NCBI RefSeq assembly: GCF_000830005.1
Contig: NZ_CP010407.1
Span: 2,275,001 to 2,339,000 of the forward strand
DNA length: 64,000 bases
Direction of reading: 5' to 3'
Source of the DNA: Streptomyces vietnamensis
GTDB taxonomy: Bacteria > Actinomycetota > Actinomycetes > Streptomycetales > Streptomycetaceae
Of the stretch, positions 38,971 through 46,475 are shown in pieces. Position 1 is the stretch's first letter, and the number at the start of each line of letters is the position of its first letter. A program made the translations under genes and the position numbers. The notes under the pieces are model-generated. The model had not been told where the DNA came from, did not search any database, and worked only from the letters and a program-made list of their open reading frames with translations.

Positions 38971-39178
38971 CCGTTGTGGGCAATCGTTCCGCTGGGGCGG
39001 AACGGGTGGGCACAACGGACCCGCGCCCTGCCGGCGCCCGAGGCTTCCGCGCCTGAACCCGCACCCCGTCGTGCGGCGCGGTCAGGGTGCGGGTCCAGGC
39101 ACAGGGGGCGGGGCGCGGCCAGGCGCGCCGTCCCGTGTGCCCACCCGTCCCGCCCCAGCGGGACGATTGCCCACACGG
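38971..39178. repeat. palindromic intergenic element, copy B (208 bp)
   Basis: The left end (38971-39018) and right end (39133-39178) match copy A almost base for base in the same orientation, again as inverted copies that each fold into a hairpin. The inner arms (ttccgcgcctgaacccgc and gcgggtccaggc) are present too. It lies between the convergent transglutaminase and DUF3040 genes. In-frame translations across it give only the repeat-derived peptides found at all three copies. Confidence 0.85.
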
Positions 39179-39374
39179 CAGCGGGGCGACGCCCAGCCCG
39201 GGCGCGGGCCCACACGGCGGGGGCGGAGGGCACCGGCCTGCCGGACGCGGGCCCGCGCGGGCGGGAGCGCCGCCCAGCCGGGCTCGGGGCCACGCGGCGG
39301 GCGGTGAAGGGCGTCGCCCAGGAGGGCGCGGGCCGCGCGGGTGTGGGTCCGTGTCGGTGGGGGTCCCGACGCGT
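39179..39374. repeat. degenerate GC-rich tandem repeats after element B
   Basis: Repeated units of the type gcccagccSgggcKcggg-ccacacggcggg, decaying with distance from the element; the same type follows copy C. No coding potential is recognised. Confidence 0.5.
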
Positions 39375-39422
39375 CGAGCCCCGCAGGGGGCGCGTCGAGG
39401 GGCGCGGGCCCTGCGGGGCTCG
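39375..39422 (-). terminator. hairpin downstream of the DUF3040 gene
   Basis: cgagccccgcaggg (39375-39388) pairs perfectly with ccctgcggggctcg (39409-39422) around a 20-nt loop, 39 bases past the DUF3040 stop. Likely terminator. Confidence 0.6.
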
Positions 39423-39460
39423 GGGTGTGTTCGGGGGGCGGGGCTACCGCTCAGGGGCCG

Positions 39461-39850
39461 TCAGTGGCCGCCGCCCTGCTGCTCGTCGCGGCGACGCTGC
39501 CACCGCGCTTCGATCCGGTCCATCATGGAGCGTCGCTGCCGAGCCTGACGGCCTCCGGCCGCCCGCTGCTCGCCCGGCTTGGGCGCCTTGCGCCATCCGG
39601 TGACCGCCAGGACCGCGCAGCCCAGCATGACGAGGAATCCCACCACGCTGATCCAGATCTGCTGTGCGACCATTCCGGCCATGAGGAGCGCGATACCCAC
39701 CAGGAAGCCGACGACTGCCTGGTAAACCCGTCGCCGGGTGTACGTACGCAGTCCGCTTCCCTCGAGCGCTGTCGCGAACTTGGGATCTTCGGCGTACAGC
39801 GCTCGCTCCATCTGCTCGAGCATTCGCTGCTCGTGCTCCGAGAGCGGCAC
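39461..39850 (-). CDS. DUF3040 domain-containing membrane protein
   Basis: A 129-residue protein with GTG start and SD aggagg. The N-terminal helix MPLSEHEQRMLEQMERALYAEDPKFATAL is the DUF3040 hallmark. Two hydrophobic segments (VVGFLVGIALLMAGMVAQQIWISVVGFLVMLGCAVLAV) and a basic, disordered C-terminus (RRSMMDRIEARWQRRRDEQQ) follow. This is a small actinobacterial membrane protein of unknown function that usually lies near the division cluster, as here. Confidence 0.92.
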   Translation of the reverse strand: MPLSEHEQRMLEQMERALYAEDPKFATALEGSGLRTYTRRRVYQAVVGFLVGIALLMAGMVAQQIWISVVGFLVMLGCAVLAVTGWRKAPKPGEQRAAGGRQARQRRSMMDRIEARWQRRRDEQQGGGH

Positions 39851-40122
39851 GGAGTCCTCCTAGTCGTCGGTCGCGGGGGCGACCGGTTTGCGGCCCTTTC
39901 AGGATAGGCAGGGAATCGCCCCCGTGAAACCCGCCCTCAATGCCGAATAGCCAATCCGGGCCGCCATGCGGATCGGTTGCTGAGGCGTTGATTCCCCAGC
40001 CCCTTGTCCGTCATGCCGGATGGTGTCCCCCGATCATACGGGGCGGAGCCCCATATCGGGCGGGCTGTGGCGTACTCCATGGAGCACCCCGGCCTGCACC
40101 GCCGAACGGGTGGCCCTGCTGC
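39851..40122. other. intergenic region upstream of the DUF3040 gene
   Basis: Holds the upstream region of DUF3040 (minus strand) and the 3' flank of the methyltransferase gene. A stem of the type cccgat/atcggg (40028-40059) may terminate the methyltransferase transcript. No gene is seen. Confidence 0.4.
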
Positions 40123-40911
40123 TCAGGCCCGCTTCTCGCCGAGAACGTGCAGCTGGGTGGCGATGGCGTGGAAGGAGGGCAGCTCCGCGGCGGCCGCCTC
40201 CAGCTTGAGCAGGGCCTCGGCGGCGCCGGGCTCGGTGTCGACGAGGACGCCGGGGACCAGGTCGGCGAAGACCCGGACGCCGTGCACGGCGCCGACCTCG
40301 AGTCCGGCTCCGTCGGCGAGCTCGGCGAGCTGCTCGGCGGTGAAGCGCCGGGGCACGGGGTCGCCGGCACCCCAGCGGCCCGCCGGGTCGTCGAGGGCGT
40401 GCCGGGCCTCGGTGAAGTGGCCGGCGAGGGCGCGGGCCAGGACGGCGCCGCCGACCCCGGCGGCGAGCAGGCTGAGGCTGCCGCCGGGGCGGAGCGCCGC
40501 GACCGCGTTCCGTACGCCCTCGGCGGGGTCGTCGACGTACTCCAGGACGCCGTGGCAGAGCACCGTGTCGTACGCCTCGCGCTCGACGACGTCGAAGAGG
40601 CCGCGGATGTCGCCCTGGACGCCGGTGACGAGGTCGGCGACACCGGCCTCGGCGGCCCGGCGCTCCAGCGCGAAGAGCGCGTTGGGGCTGGGGTCGACGA
40701 CGGTGACGCGGTGGCCGAGGCGGGCCACCGGTACCGCGAAGTTGCCGGAGCCGCCACCCGTGTCGAGGACGTCGAGGCTGTCCTTCCCGGTGGCCTCGAC
40801 CCGGCGGTCCAGGGCGTCTTTGAGGACGTCCCAGACGACGGCGGTACGCAGGGAGGCGCGCGACGGGCGCGACGACGCCTCTCGACCGAAGACAGGGGAA
40901 GGGTCCGGCAC
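40123..40911 (-). CDS. class I SAM-dependent methyltransferase
   Basis: A protein of 262 residues from GTG 40911 with SD gaggag. SAM-binding motif I: LDVLDTGGGSGNFAVPVARLGHRVTVVDPS. Later motifs: GVQGDIRGLFDVVEREAYDTVLCHGVLEYVDDP and LRPGGSLSLLAAG. It resembles the SmtA/CmoM-like group of methyltransferases, but the substrate cannot be named from sequence. It lies 67 bp after the HEPN-like gene on the same strand. Confidence 0.88.
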   Translation of the reverse strand: MPDPSPVFGREASSRPSRASLRTAVVWDVLKDALDRRVEATGKDSLDVLDTGGGSGNFAVPVARLGHRVTVVDPSPNALFALERRAAEAGVADLVTGVQGDIRGLFDVVEREAYDTVLCHGVLEYVDDPAEGVRNAVAALRPGGSLSLLAAGVGGAVLARALAGHFTEARHALDDPAGRWGAGDPVPRRFTAEQLAELADGAGLEVGAVHGVRVFADLVPGVLVDTEPGAAEALLKLEAAAAELPSFHAIATQLHVLGEKRA

Positions 40912-40978
40912 GGCTGTTGACTCCTCGGTGACGGGTACGAACGCTCCCCACCCTATGGCCTAGCCCCCGGCTTTCGGA

Positions 40979-41497
40979 TCATCCGTCCGCCTCGTCGGCC
41001 CCGGGCCGGCGGGGCAGGGCCGGCGGGAGGGCGAGCAGCCGCTCGACCAGGCGCAGGAAGTGCCCGGCGTCCCTGAGCAGGTCGTCGGCCTCGCGGCGGG
41101 TGGCGGCGCTGCTGATGCCGGCCTCGGCGCGGGCTCTGCGCGGGGCGCCGTCGGCGAAGAGGGCGCTCCATTCGGTCAGCTCGGGGGCGAGGTCGGGGAG
41201 GAGCTCCCAGGTGCTCCTTATCCGCTGCCGGTGGCGGGGCCGGGCGTCGGCCCTGCCCCGGGCGGCGAGCACGGCGGCCGCGGCGCGCAGGGCGGCGAGG
41301 TGGGCGGTGGCGTACCGCTCGTGGGGGCGGTCGAGGACGGCGGCCTCGGCGAGTCCGGCGCGGGACTTGGCGAGGAGGTCGAGGGCGGCGGGCGGGGCGG
41401 CGGACCGGCGCGGGACGGGGTGGATGTCGGACGCGGGCCCCGCCTCTCCCGGGGTGGGACGGCGGCGGGGCGCGGCTGCTGCGGAAGGGCTGGCCAT
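40979..41497 (-). CDS. SAV_6107-type HEPN domain protein
   Basis: A 172-residue, mostly helical Ala/Arg/Leu-rich protein with ATG start and SD aggagg. The central part (LLAKSRAGLAEAAVLDRPHERYATAHLAALRAAAAVLAARG) fits the HEPN-like actinobacterial family named after S. avermitilis SAV_6107. The canonical Rx4-6H RNase motif of toxic HEPNs is not obvious, though RPHERYATAH contains Arg and His at plausible spacing. Function unknown. No antitoxin-like partner (such as MNT) is adjacent. Confidence 0.8.
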   Translation of the reverse strand: MASPSAAAAPRRRPTPGEAGPASDIHPVPRRSAAPPAALDLLAKSRAGLAEAAVLDRPHERYATAHLAALRAAAAVLAARGRADARPRHRQRIRSTWELLPDLAPELTEWSALFADGAPRRARAEAGISSAATRREADDLLRDAGHFLRLVERLLALPPALPRRPGADEADG

Positions 41498-41615
41498 GAC
41501 GAGCCTCCTGTCGTCGCGTGACGGCGCTGTGGCCGTATGTGTTCATCGTGTCGCGCCCCACTGACAATCGCGTTGACCTGGGGCTTTGCCCGAAACCCAA
41601 CTCAGGGGTAACTTT

Positions 41616-41632
41616 TAGACTGACTGGTCAGT
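41616..41632 (+). promoter_or_regulatory. -10 box overlapped by a TetR-type operator
   Basis: TAGACT (41616-41621, with T at 41616) fits a streptomycete -10. ACTGAC-tg-GTCAGT (41619-41632) is a perfect 6-2-6 inverted repeat, extended by TTTT at 41613-41616 and AAAA at 41635-41638. This spacing and sequence are typical of TetR-family operators. The operator covers the -10, and the downstream operon ends with a TetR gene, so autorepression is likely. Confidence 0.75.
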
Positions 41633-41644
41633 TCAAAAAGGGGA

Positions 41645-42757
41645 ATGGGGGGTGGGACCGTGGGCACGGAAACCGAGGAGCAGCCGCACGGCGCCGCCGT
41701 CGTCGCGGACGGCTTCGGACTGAAGGGACCGCGCGGCTGGGCCTTCCGGAAGGTCTCCTTCCGGGCCGAGCCCGGCACGCTGGTGGCGATCGAGGGCCCT
41801 TCGGGCTCGGGCCGCACCTGTCTGCTGCTCGCGCTCACCGGCCGGATGAAGACCCAGGAGGGGAACGCCGAGGTCGGCGGCCTCCCGCTGCCCCGCAAGA
41901 TGGCCGCCGTGCGCCGGATCAGCGCGCTCGGTCAGGTCCCGGGCGTCAGCGAGCTCGACCCCGCCTTCACGGTCGCCGAGCACCTGCGCGAGCGGGCCCT
42001 GCTCCAGCGCCGCTTCGACGGTTCCGTACGGGCGCTCCTGCGGCGCCCCGCCGAGCGCGCGGCGACGGCCCGGACCCGGATCGACGAGGCCGTGGCGGCC
42101 GCGGGCCTCGACCTCGACGCCCTGCCGAAGGGCGAGCGGACCTCCGTACGGGACCTGGAGCGCCTTGAGGCCCTCCGGCTCTCGATCGCCCTCGCCCTGA
42201 TCGGGCGCCCCCGGCTGCTCGCCGTGGACGACACGGACCTGAAGCTCTCGGACGCCGACCGCGCCGAGGCCTGGGCGCTGCTGCGCTCCCTGGCCGCCTC
42301 CGGGACGACGGTGCTCGCCGTCTGCAGCGAGGCCCCCGAGGACGCCCTGCGCATCACGACGCTGGAAGGCGGGACCACCGCGGACACCGCCTCCGAGGCC
42401 CCGGCCGACCCCGCGAAGACCGACCCCGCGGAGACCGGCGTCCCGAAGACCGGCCCCGCGAAGACCAGCATCACGAAGACCGGCCCCGCGAAGACCAGCA
42501 TCACGAAGACCGATCCCGCGAAGACCAGCATCACGAAGACCGATCCCGCGAAGACCGGCATCACGAAGACCGATCCCGCGAAGACCGAGACCGCCGAGAC
42601 CGGCATCGCGAAGACCGCCCCCGCCGGGACCGGCGCCGAGGGCGGCACCGCCGAGGACACCACGGCCGCCGTCGGGGAGCCGGCCGCCGACGACACCACC
42701 GACGCCACGACCGAGGAGGGGGCGGCCGATGCGCTCGCCGAAACTGGCCGCGCTTGA
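41645..42757 (+). CDS. ABC-transporter-like ATP-binding protein with repetitive tail
   Basis: A 370-residue protein; GTG 41660 is an alternative start. Residues about 20-235 form an ABC ATPase: Walker A EGPSGSGRTCLLLALTGR, a degenerate signature region (ERTSVRDLERLEALRLSIALAL) and Walker B PRLLAVDDTDLKLSD. LSGGQ is not recognisable, and the usual D-E after Walker B reads DDTD. From about residue 250 a low-complexity tail carries five 10-residue repeats (T-x-PAKTSITK type). The 3' end overlaps the YhgE gene by 29 bp, so it probably partners that membrane protein. Confidence 0.8.
   Translation: MGGGTVGTETEEQPHGAAVVADGFGLKGPRGWAFRKVSFRAEPGTLVAIEGPSGSGRTCLLLALTGRMKTQEGNAEVGGLPLPRKMAAVRRISALGQVPGVSELDPAFTVAEHLRERALLQRRFDGSVRALLRRPAERAATARTRIDEAVAAAGLDLDALPKGERTSVRDLERLEALRLSIALALIGRPRLLAVDDTDLKLSDADRAEAWALLRSLAASGTTVLAVCSEAPEDALRITTLEGGTTADTASEAPADPAKTDPAETGVPKTGPAKTSITKTGPAKTSITKTDPAKTSITKTDPAKTGITKTDPAKTETAETGIAKTAPAGTGAEGGTAEDTTAAVGEPAADDTTDATTEEGAADALAETGRA
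42419..42583 (+). repeat. 30-bp in-frame minisatellite in the ATPase gene
   Basis: Full units at 42419, 42449, 42479, 42509 and 42539, and a half unit at 42569-42583. The core is accgRYcccgcgaagacc + Rgcatcacgaag. Each unit encodes ten residues, so copy-number changes keep the frame. Confidence 0.9.
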
Positions 42758-44828
42758 GCTGAAGCGCTTCGGCAGGGGAAAGCTGCCGCGCGCCGCGCTC
42801 GTCGCGATCCTGCTGCTGCCGCTGCTGTACGGCGCCCTGTACCTGTACTCGTTCTGGGACCCGTACAGCAGGCTCGACAAGATCCCCGTCGCCCTCGTCA
42901 ACGAGGACCGGGGCGCCACCGCCGGCGGCAAGGAGATCCACGCCGGTGACGACATCACCGAGGGCCTCCTGAAGAGCAACACCTTCGAGTGGCACCGGGT
43001 GAGCGACGCCGAGGCACGCGCGGGCGTGGAGGACGGGACGTACTACCTGTCCCTGACCATGCCCGGCGACTTCAGCTCCCGCATCGCCTCCAGCTCCGGC
43101 GACTCCCCCGAGACCGGCGCGCTCCAGGTGCGGACGAACGACGCCAACAACTACATCGTCGGCTCGATCTCCCGGACGGTCTTCGCCGAGGTGCGCAGCG
43201 CGGCCTCCACGAAGTCCTCGCGCGGCTTCCTCGACAAGATCTTCATCTCCTTCTCCGACATCCACGACGCCACCGCGAAGGCCGCCAAGGGCGCGGCCGA
43301 CCTCAAGCAGGGCGTGGACAAGGCGAAGAAGGGCTCCAAGAGCCTGTCGGACGGGCTGACGGACGCCAAGACCGGCAGCGGCGACCTGGCCTCCGGCCTG
43401 AAGAAGCTCGACAAGGGCGCCAAGGACCTGGAGAACGGCTCCCGCAAGGTCGCGAACGGCACGCAGAGCCTCGCCGACAAGGTGAACGGCACGGCGGACA
43501 AGGTCCGCCCGTACCTGGCGAACAACGGCAAGTCGATCCGCGACACCGCCCGGCTCGTCTCCGACTCGGCCACGGCCGCCCGCCACAACCTCGCCGACCT
43601 GGTGGAGCACGCGCCCCAGGTCCGTACCGCCGCCCACCGGGCCGACGACGATCTCGCCCGGCTCCACCGCGAGGTCTGCGTCGACGCCCCCGCCACCACT
43701 CCCCCGCTCGACCCGAAGATCTGCGAGAAGCTCAAGAAGGCCTCGGTCACCGCCGACGACGTGGCCACGATCGCCGACGACGTACACGAGCTGACCAAGG
43801 ACAACAGCGACGACCTGAAGACCCTGGACGCGCGCCTGGTCAAGCTCAAGAAGCAGGCCGACGAGCTGGCCGCCCGCGCCCCGCACCTCGACGAGGACGT
43901 CGAGGACGCCATCAGGAAGATCAACCAGCTCAACGCGGGCGCGCAGAAGGTCGCGACGGGCGCGGACCAGCTGCACACCGGCATCACCGCGGCGAAGACC
44001 GGTTCGGTCAGCCTCGACACCGGTGTCGGCAAGCTGAAGAAGGGCGCGGGCGCCCTGGACGGCGGTCTGTTCAAGCTGGCCGACGGCTCGGGCACCCTCG
44101 CCACCGGCCTGAAGGACGGCGTCGACCAGATCCCCGACTACGACCGGCAGGACCGCGACCGGCGCACGGAGGTCATGGCCGACCCGGTGAAGCTGGCCTC
44201 CCAGTCCCTGCACAAGGCGCCGAACTACGGCACCGGTTTCGCCCCGTACTTCATCCCGCTCTCCCTCTGGGTCGGCGCGATGGTCGCGTACATGATCATC
44301 CAGCCGCTGAACCGGCGCGCCCTCGCGGCGGGCGGCTCCGCCTGGCGGATCGCGCTCGCGGGCTGGCTCCCGGTGGCGGCGATCGGCGTCCTCCAGGTCG
44401 CGGCCCTGATGTCGGTCCTGCACTGGGGCCTCGGCCTCCAGATGACCCGGGCCGCCGGCACGATCGGCTTCCTCGCCCTGGTCACCTGCTGCTTCGCCGC
44501 GATCATCCAGTGGCTCAACGCCCGCTTCGGCGCGGCGGGCCGGATCCTGGTGCTCGCGTTCCTGATGCTCCAGCTGACCTCGGCGGGCGGCACGTATCCC
44601 GTCCAGACCAGCCCGGCCTTCTTCAACGCCGTCCACCCGTTCCTGCCGATGAGCTACGTGGTCGAGGCGCTGCGCCGGCTGATCACCGGGGGCGGGCTCG
44701 GACCGGTCTGGCAGGCCTGCGCGGTCCTGGCCGCCTTCACCGTCGGCGCCCTGGCCCTGACCGCCGTCTCGGCGCGCAAGAAGCAGGTGTGGACGCTCGA
44801 CCGGCTCCACCCCGAACTGTCGCTCTGA
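42729..44828 (+). CDS. YhgE/Pip domain membrane protein
   Basis: A 699-residue protein with one N-terminal transmembrane helix (ALVAILLLPLLYGALYLYSF) and an extracytoplasmic Pip region starting YSRLDKIPVALVNEDRGATAGG. A long helical section has pentad-like repeats (about residues 180-480: KGAKDLENGSRKVANGTQSLADKV). Five or six C-terminal helices follow (FIPLSLWVGAMVAYMII onward, like ABC-2 permeases). This is the YhgE/phage-infection-protein architecture. It probably acts with the upstream ATPase as an exporter-like unit of unknown substrate. SD gaggagg precedes ATG 42729 inside the ATPase gene. Confidence 0.9.
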   Translation: MRSPKLAALELKRFGRGKLPRAALVAILLLPLLYGALYLYSFWDPYSRLDKIPVALVNEDRGATAGGKEIHAGDDITEGLLKSNTFEWHRVSDAEARAGVEDGTYYLSLTMPGDFSSRIASSSGDSPETGALQVRTNDANNYIVGSISRTVFAEVRSAASTKSSRGFLDKIFISFSDIHDATAKAAKGAADLKQGVDKAKKGSKSLSDGLTDAKTGSGDLASGLKKLDKGAKDLENGSRKVANGTQSLADKVNGTADKVRPYLANNGKSIRDTARLVSDSATAARHNLADLVEHAPQVRTAAHRADDDLARLHREVCVDAPATTPPLDPKICEKLKKASVTADDVATIADDVHELTKDNSDDLKTLDARLVKLKKQADELAARAPHLDEDVEDAIRKINQLNAGAQKVATGADQLHTGITAAKTGSVSLDTGVGKLKKGAGALDGGLFKLADGSGTLATGLKDGVDQIPDYDRQDRDRRTEVMADPVKLASQSLHKAPNYGTGFAPYFIPLSLWVGAMVAYMIIQPLNRRALAAGGSAWRIALAGWLPVAAIGVLQVAALMSVLHWGLGLQMTRAAGTIGFLALVTCCFAAIIQWLNARFGAAGRILVLAFLMLQLTSAGGTYPVQTSPAFFNAVHPFLPMSYVVEALRRLITGGGLGPVWQACAVLAAFTVGALALTAVSARKKQVWTLDRLHPELSL

Positions 44829-44847
44829 ACCTGTGAGAATCGACGCC

Positions 44848-45456
44848 ATGGACAGCAGCAGCACCCGACGCCGGGCCACGCGCACGAAGCTCTACGAGGC
44901 GGCCGTCACCCTCATCGCGGAGCAGGGCTTCTCCGCGACGACGGTCGACGAGATCGCCGAGCGGGCCGGCGTGGCCAAGGGCACGGTCTACTACAACTTC
45001 AAGAGCAAGACCGAGCTCTTCGAGGAGCTGCTGCGCCACGGGGTGTCGCTGCTCGCCGCCTCCCTGCGCTCGGCGGCCGAGGAGACCGCCGAGCGCGGCG
45101 GGAGCCGGGTCGACGCGCTGGACGCGATGATCCGGGCGGGCCTCGTCTTCATCGACCGCTATCCGGCCTTCACCCAGCTGTACGTGGCCGAGCTCTGGCG
45201 CACCGGACGCGCCTGGAACTCGACCCTCCTGGTGGTCCGTCAGGAAGCCGTCGCGGTGGTGGAGGGCGTCCTGCGCGAGGGCGTGGCGGCCGGTGAGCTG
45301 AGCGACGAGATCGACGTACAGCTGACGGCGTCGGCGCTGGTCGGGATGGTGCTCGTGGCGGCGCTCGACTGGCAGGCCTTCCAGAGCGAGCGTTCGCTCG
45401 ACGACGTGCACGCGGCGCTGTCCCGCCTGCTGCACGGCCGCGTCGGCGGCCGCTGA
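44848..45456 (+). CDS. TetR/AcrR family transcriptional regulator
   Basis: A protein of about 202 residues from ATG 44848 (MDSSSTRRRATRTKLYEAA); GTG 44833 would add five residues. The N-terminal helix-turn-helix is TLIAEQGFSATTVDEIAERAGVAKGTVYYNFKSKTELFEELL, followed by an all-helical ligand domain with no close match that I can name. It lies 4-19 bp after the YhgE gene. The operator at 41619-41632 upstream of the operon is its likely target. Confidence 0.93.
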   Translation: MDSSSTRRRATRTKLYEAAVTLIAEQGFSATTVDEIAERAGVAKGTVYYNFKSKTELFEELLRHGVSLLAASLRSAAEETAERGGSRVDALDAMIRAGLVFIDRYPAFTQLYVAELWRTGRAWNSTLLVVRQEAVAVVEGVLREGVAAGELSDEIDVQLTASALVGMVLVAALDWQAFQSERSLDDVHAALSRLLHGRVGGR

Positions 45457-45460
45457 GAAG

Positions 45461-45560
45461 CACGTACGAGAGGCCGGTGCGGCAGACGCACGAAAGACCG
45501 GTGCGGCAGACGCACGAAAGGCCAGTGGGGCAGGCGCACGAAAGGCCGGTGCGGTGAGGC
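45461..45560. repeat. 24-bp tandem repeat, about four copies
   Basis: Units of the type cacgaaagRccggtgcggcagacg, diverging slightly, run from just after the TetR stop into the left arm of the following terminator. Neither strand gives a credible gene. Confidence 0.8.
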
Positions 45561-45591
45561 TCGATCCCCCCGAGCCTCGCCGCACCGGCTT
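45543..45591 (+). terminator. terminator of the ATPase-YhgE-TetR operon
   Basis: A stem of about 20 bp (ccggtgcggtgaggctcg at 45546-45563 with cgagcctcgccgcaccgg at 45571-45588, one G-U pair, 7-nt loop), followed by ttctttcctt. Strong intrinsic terminator. Confidence 0.85.
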
Positions 45592-45773
45592 CTTTCCTTC
45601 GCCCCCGTGCCGGCAGGTGCGCGGCCCCGTTCCGCAGCCCCGTGCCGGCGGTACCGGAGCCGCGCCCCTTCCGTGGGCTCCACTCTCTCCTCCCGCCGGT
45701 GCCGGCCCCATCCGCGCACCTACTCATCTCGCCCTCTAGGTACGGATACTCAGTCCTGGTTACGATCGCGGGC
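45592..45773. other. upstream region of the DUF4126 gene with leaderless -10
   Basis: No gene seen. TACGAT at 45761-45766 matches TANNNT and ends 7 bases before GTG 45774, the arrangement expected for a leaderless mRNA. The frame is open further upstream but reads low-complexity Pro/Arg sequence. Confidence 0.5.
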
Positions 45774-46421
45774 GTGTCGGTACTCCCCCTGGTGTTCACC
45801 AGCGGCTGGGCGAGCGGGATCAACGCGTACGCGGTGGTCCTGCTGTTCGGCGTCTTCGGCGCGACCGGGCTGACCGACGAGGTGCCCGCGTCCCTGCAGC
45901 GCACCGATGTCCTCGTCGCGGCGGCCGTGCTGTTCCTGTGCGAGGCGGTGGCGGACAAGATTCCGTACGTCGACTCGATATGGGACTCCGTCCACACGGT
46001 GATCCGGCCGATCGCGGGGGCCGTGGTCGGCGCCCTGCTCGCCGGGCAGAACGGTTCGCTGCCGGAGCTGGCGGCGGGTGCGGTCGGCGGTTCGACGGCC
46101 TTGCTCAGTCACTTCGTCAAGGCGGGGACGAGGATGGCGGTCAACACCTCGCCCGAGCCGTTCTCGAACATCGCGCTGAGCCTGGCGGAGGACCTCGGGG
46201 TGGCGGCGATCGTCACCTTCGCCGTCTTCCATCCCGTGGCGGCGGCGGTCATCGCGGCCGCCCTGCTCCTGGCGGGCCTGGCGATAGTGGTCTTCCTGGC
46301 CCAGCAGATCCGCCGCTTCTGGCGGCGCCGGTCCCAGCGGCGGGAGGAGAAACGGCTGAGGGCCCCGGGGGCCCGCCCACGGGTCCACGCCCCGCCGGAC
46401 GACGGCTCGGACCACTTCTGA
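45774..46421 (+). CDS. DUF4126 family membrane protein
   Basis: A protein of about 215 residues from GTG 45774 (VSVLPLVFTSGWASGINAYAVVLLFGVFGATG), which matches the family N-terminus. Four or five hydrophobic segments are visible, with ADKIPYVDSIWDSVHTVIRPIAGAVVGALL and GGSTALLSHFVKAGTRMAVNTSPEPFSN as conserved blocks. The Arg-rich cytoplasmic tail is RRFWRRRSQRREEKR. The function of the family is unknown. A -10 box 7 bp upstream suggests leaderless expression. Confidence 0.85.
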   Translation: MSVLPLVFTSGWASGINAYAVVLLFGVFGATGLTDEVPASLQRTDVLVAAAVLFLCEAVADKIPYVDSIWDSVHTVIRPIAGAVVGALLAGQNGSLPELAAGAVGGSTALLSHFVKAGTRMAVNTSPEPFSNIALSLAEDLGVAAIVTFAVFHPVAAAVIAAALLLAGLAIVVFLAQQIRRFWRRRSQRREEKRLRAPGARPRVHAPPDDGSDHF

Positions 46422-46462
46422 CCGGCCCCGGCCTGCCCTCCGGCGGTGTCGGAGGCGCCGGA

Positions 46463-46468
46463 TAGGCT
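46463..46468 (+). promoter_or_regulatory. -10 box for leaderless oxidoreductase gene
   Basis: TAGGCT ends 7 bases before ATG 46476, placing the transcript start at or next to the A of the start codon. No SD is present. Confidence 0.6.
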
Positions 46469-46475
46469 CGTCCGC

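Noticed and set aside
40979..41497. HEPN-like gene as part of a toxin-antitoxin pair
   Set aside because: No MNT-type or other antitoxin gene is adjacent, and the RNase motif is uncertain.
45461..45560. Possible CRISPR array
   Set aside because: The 24-bp units are directly adjacent with no spacers, and there are no cas genes.
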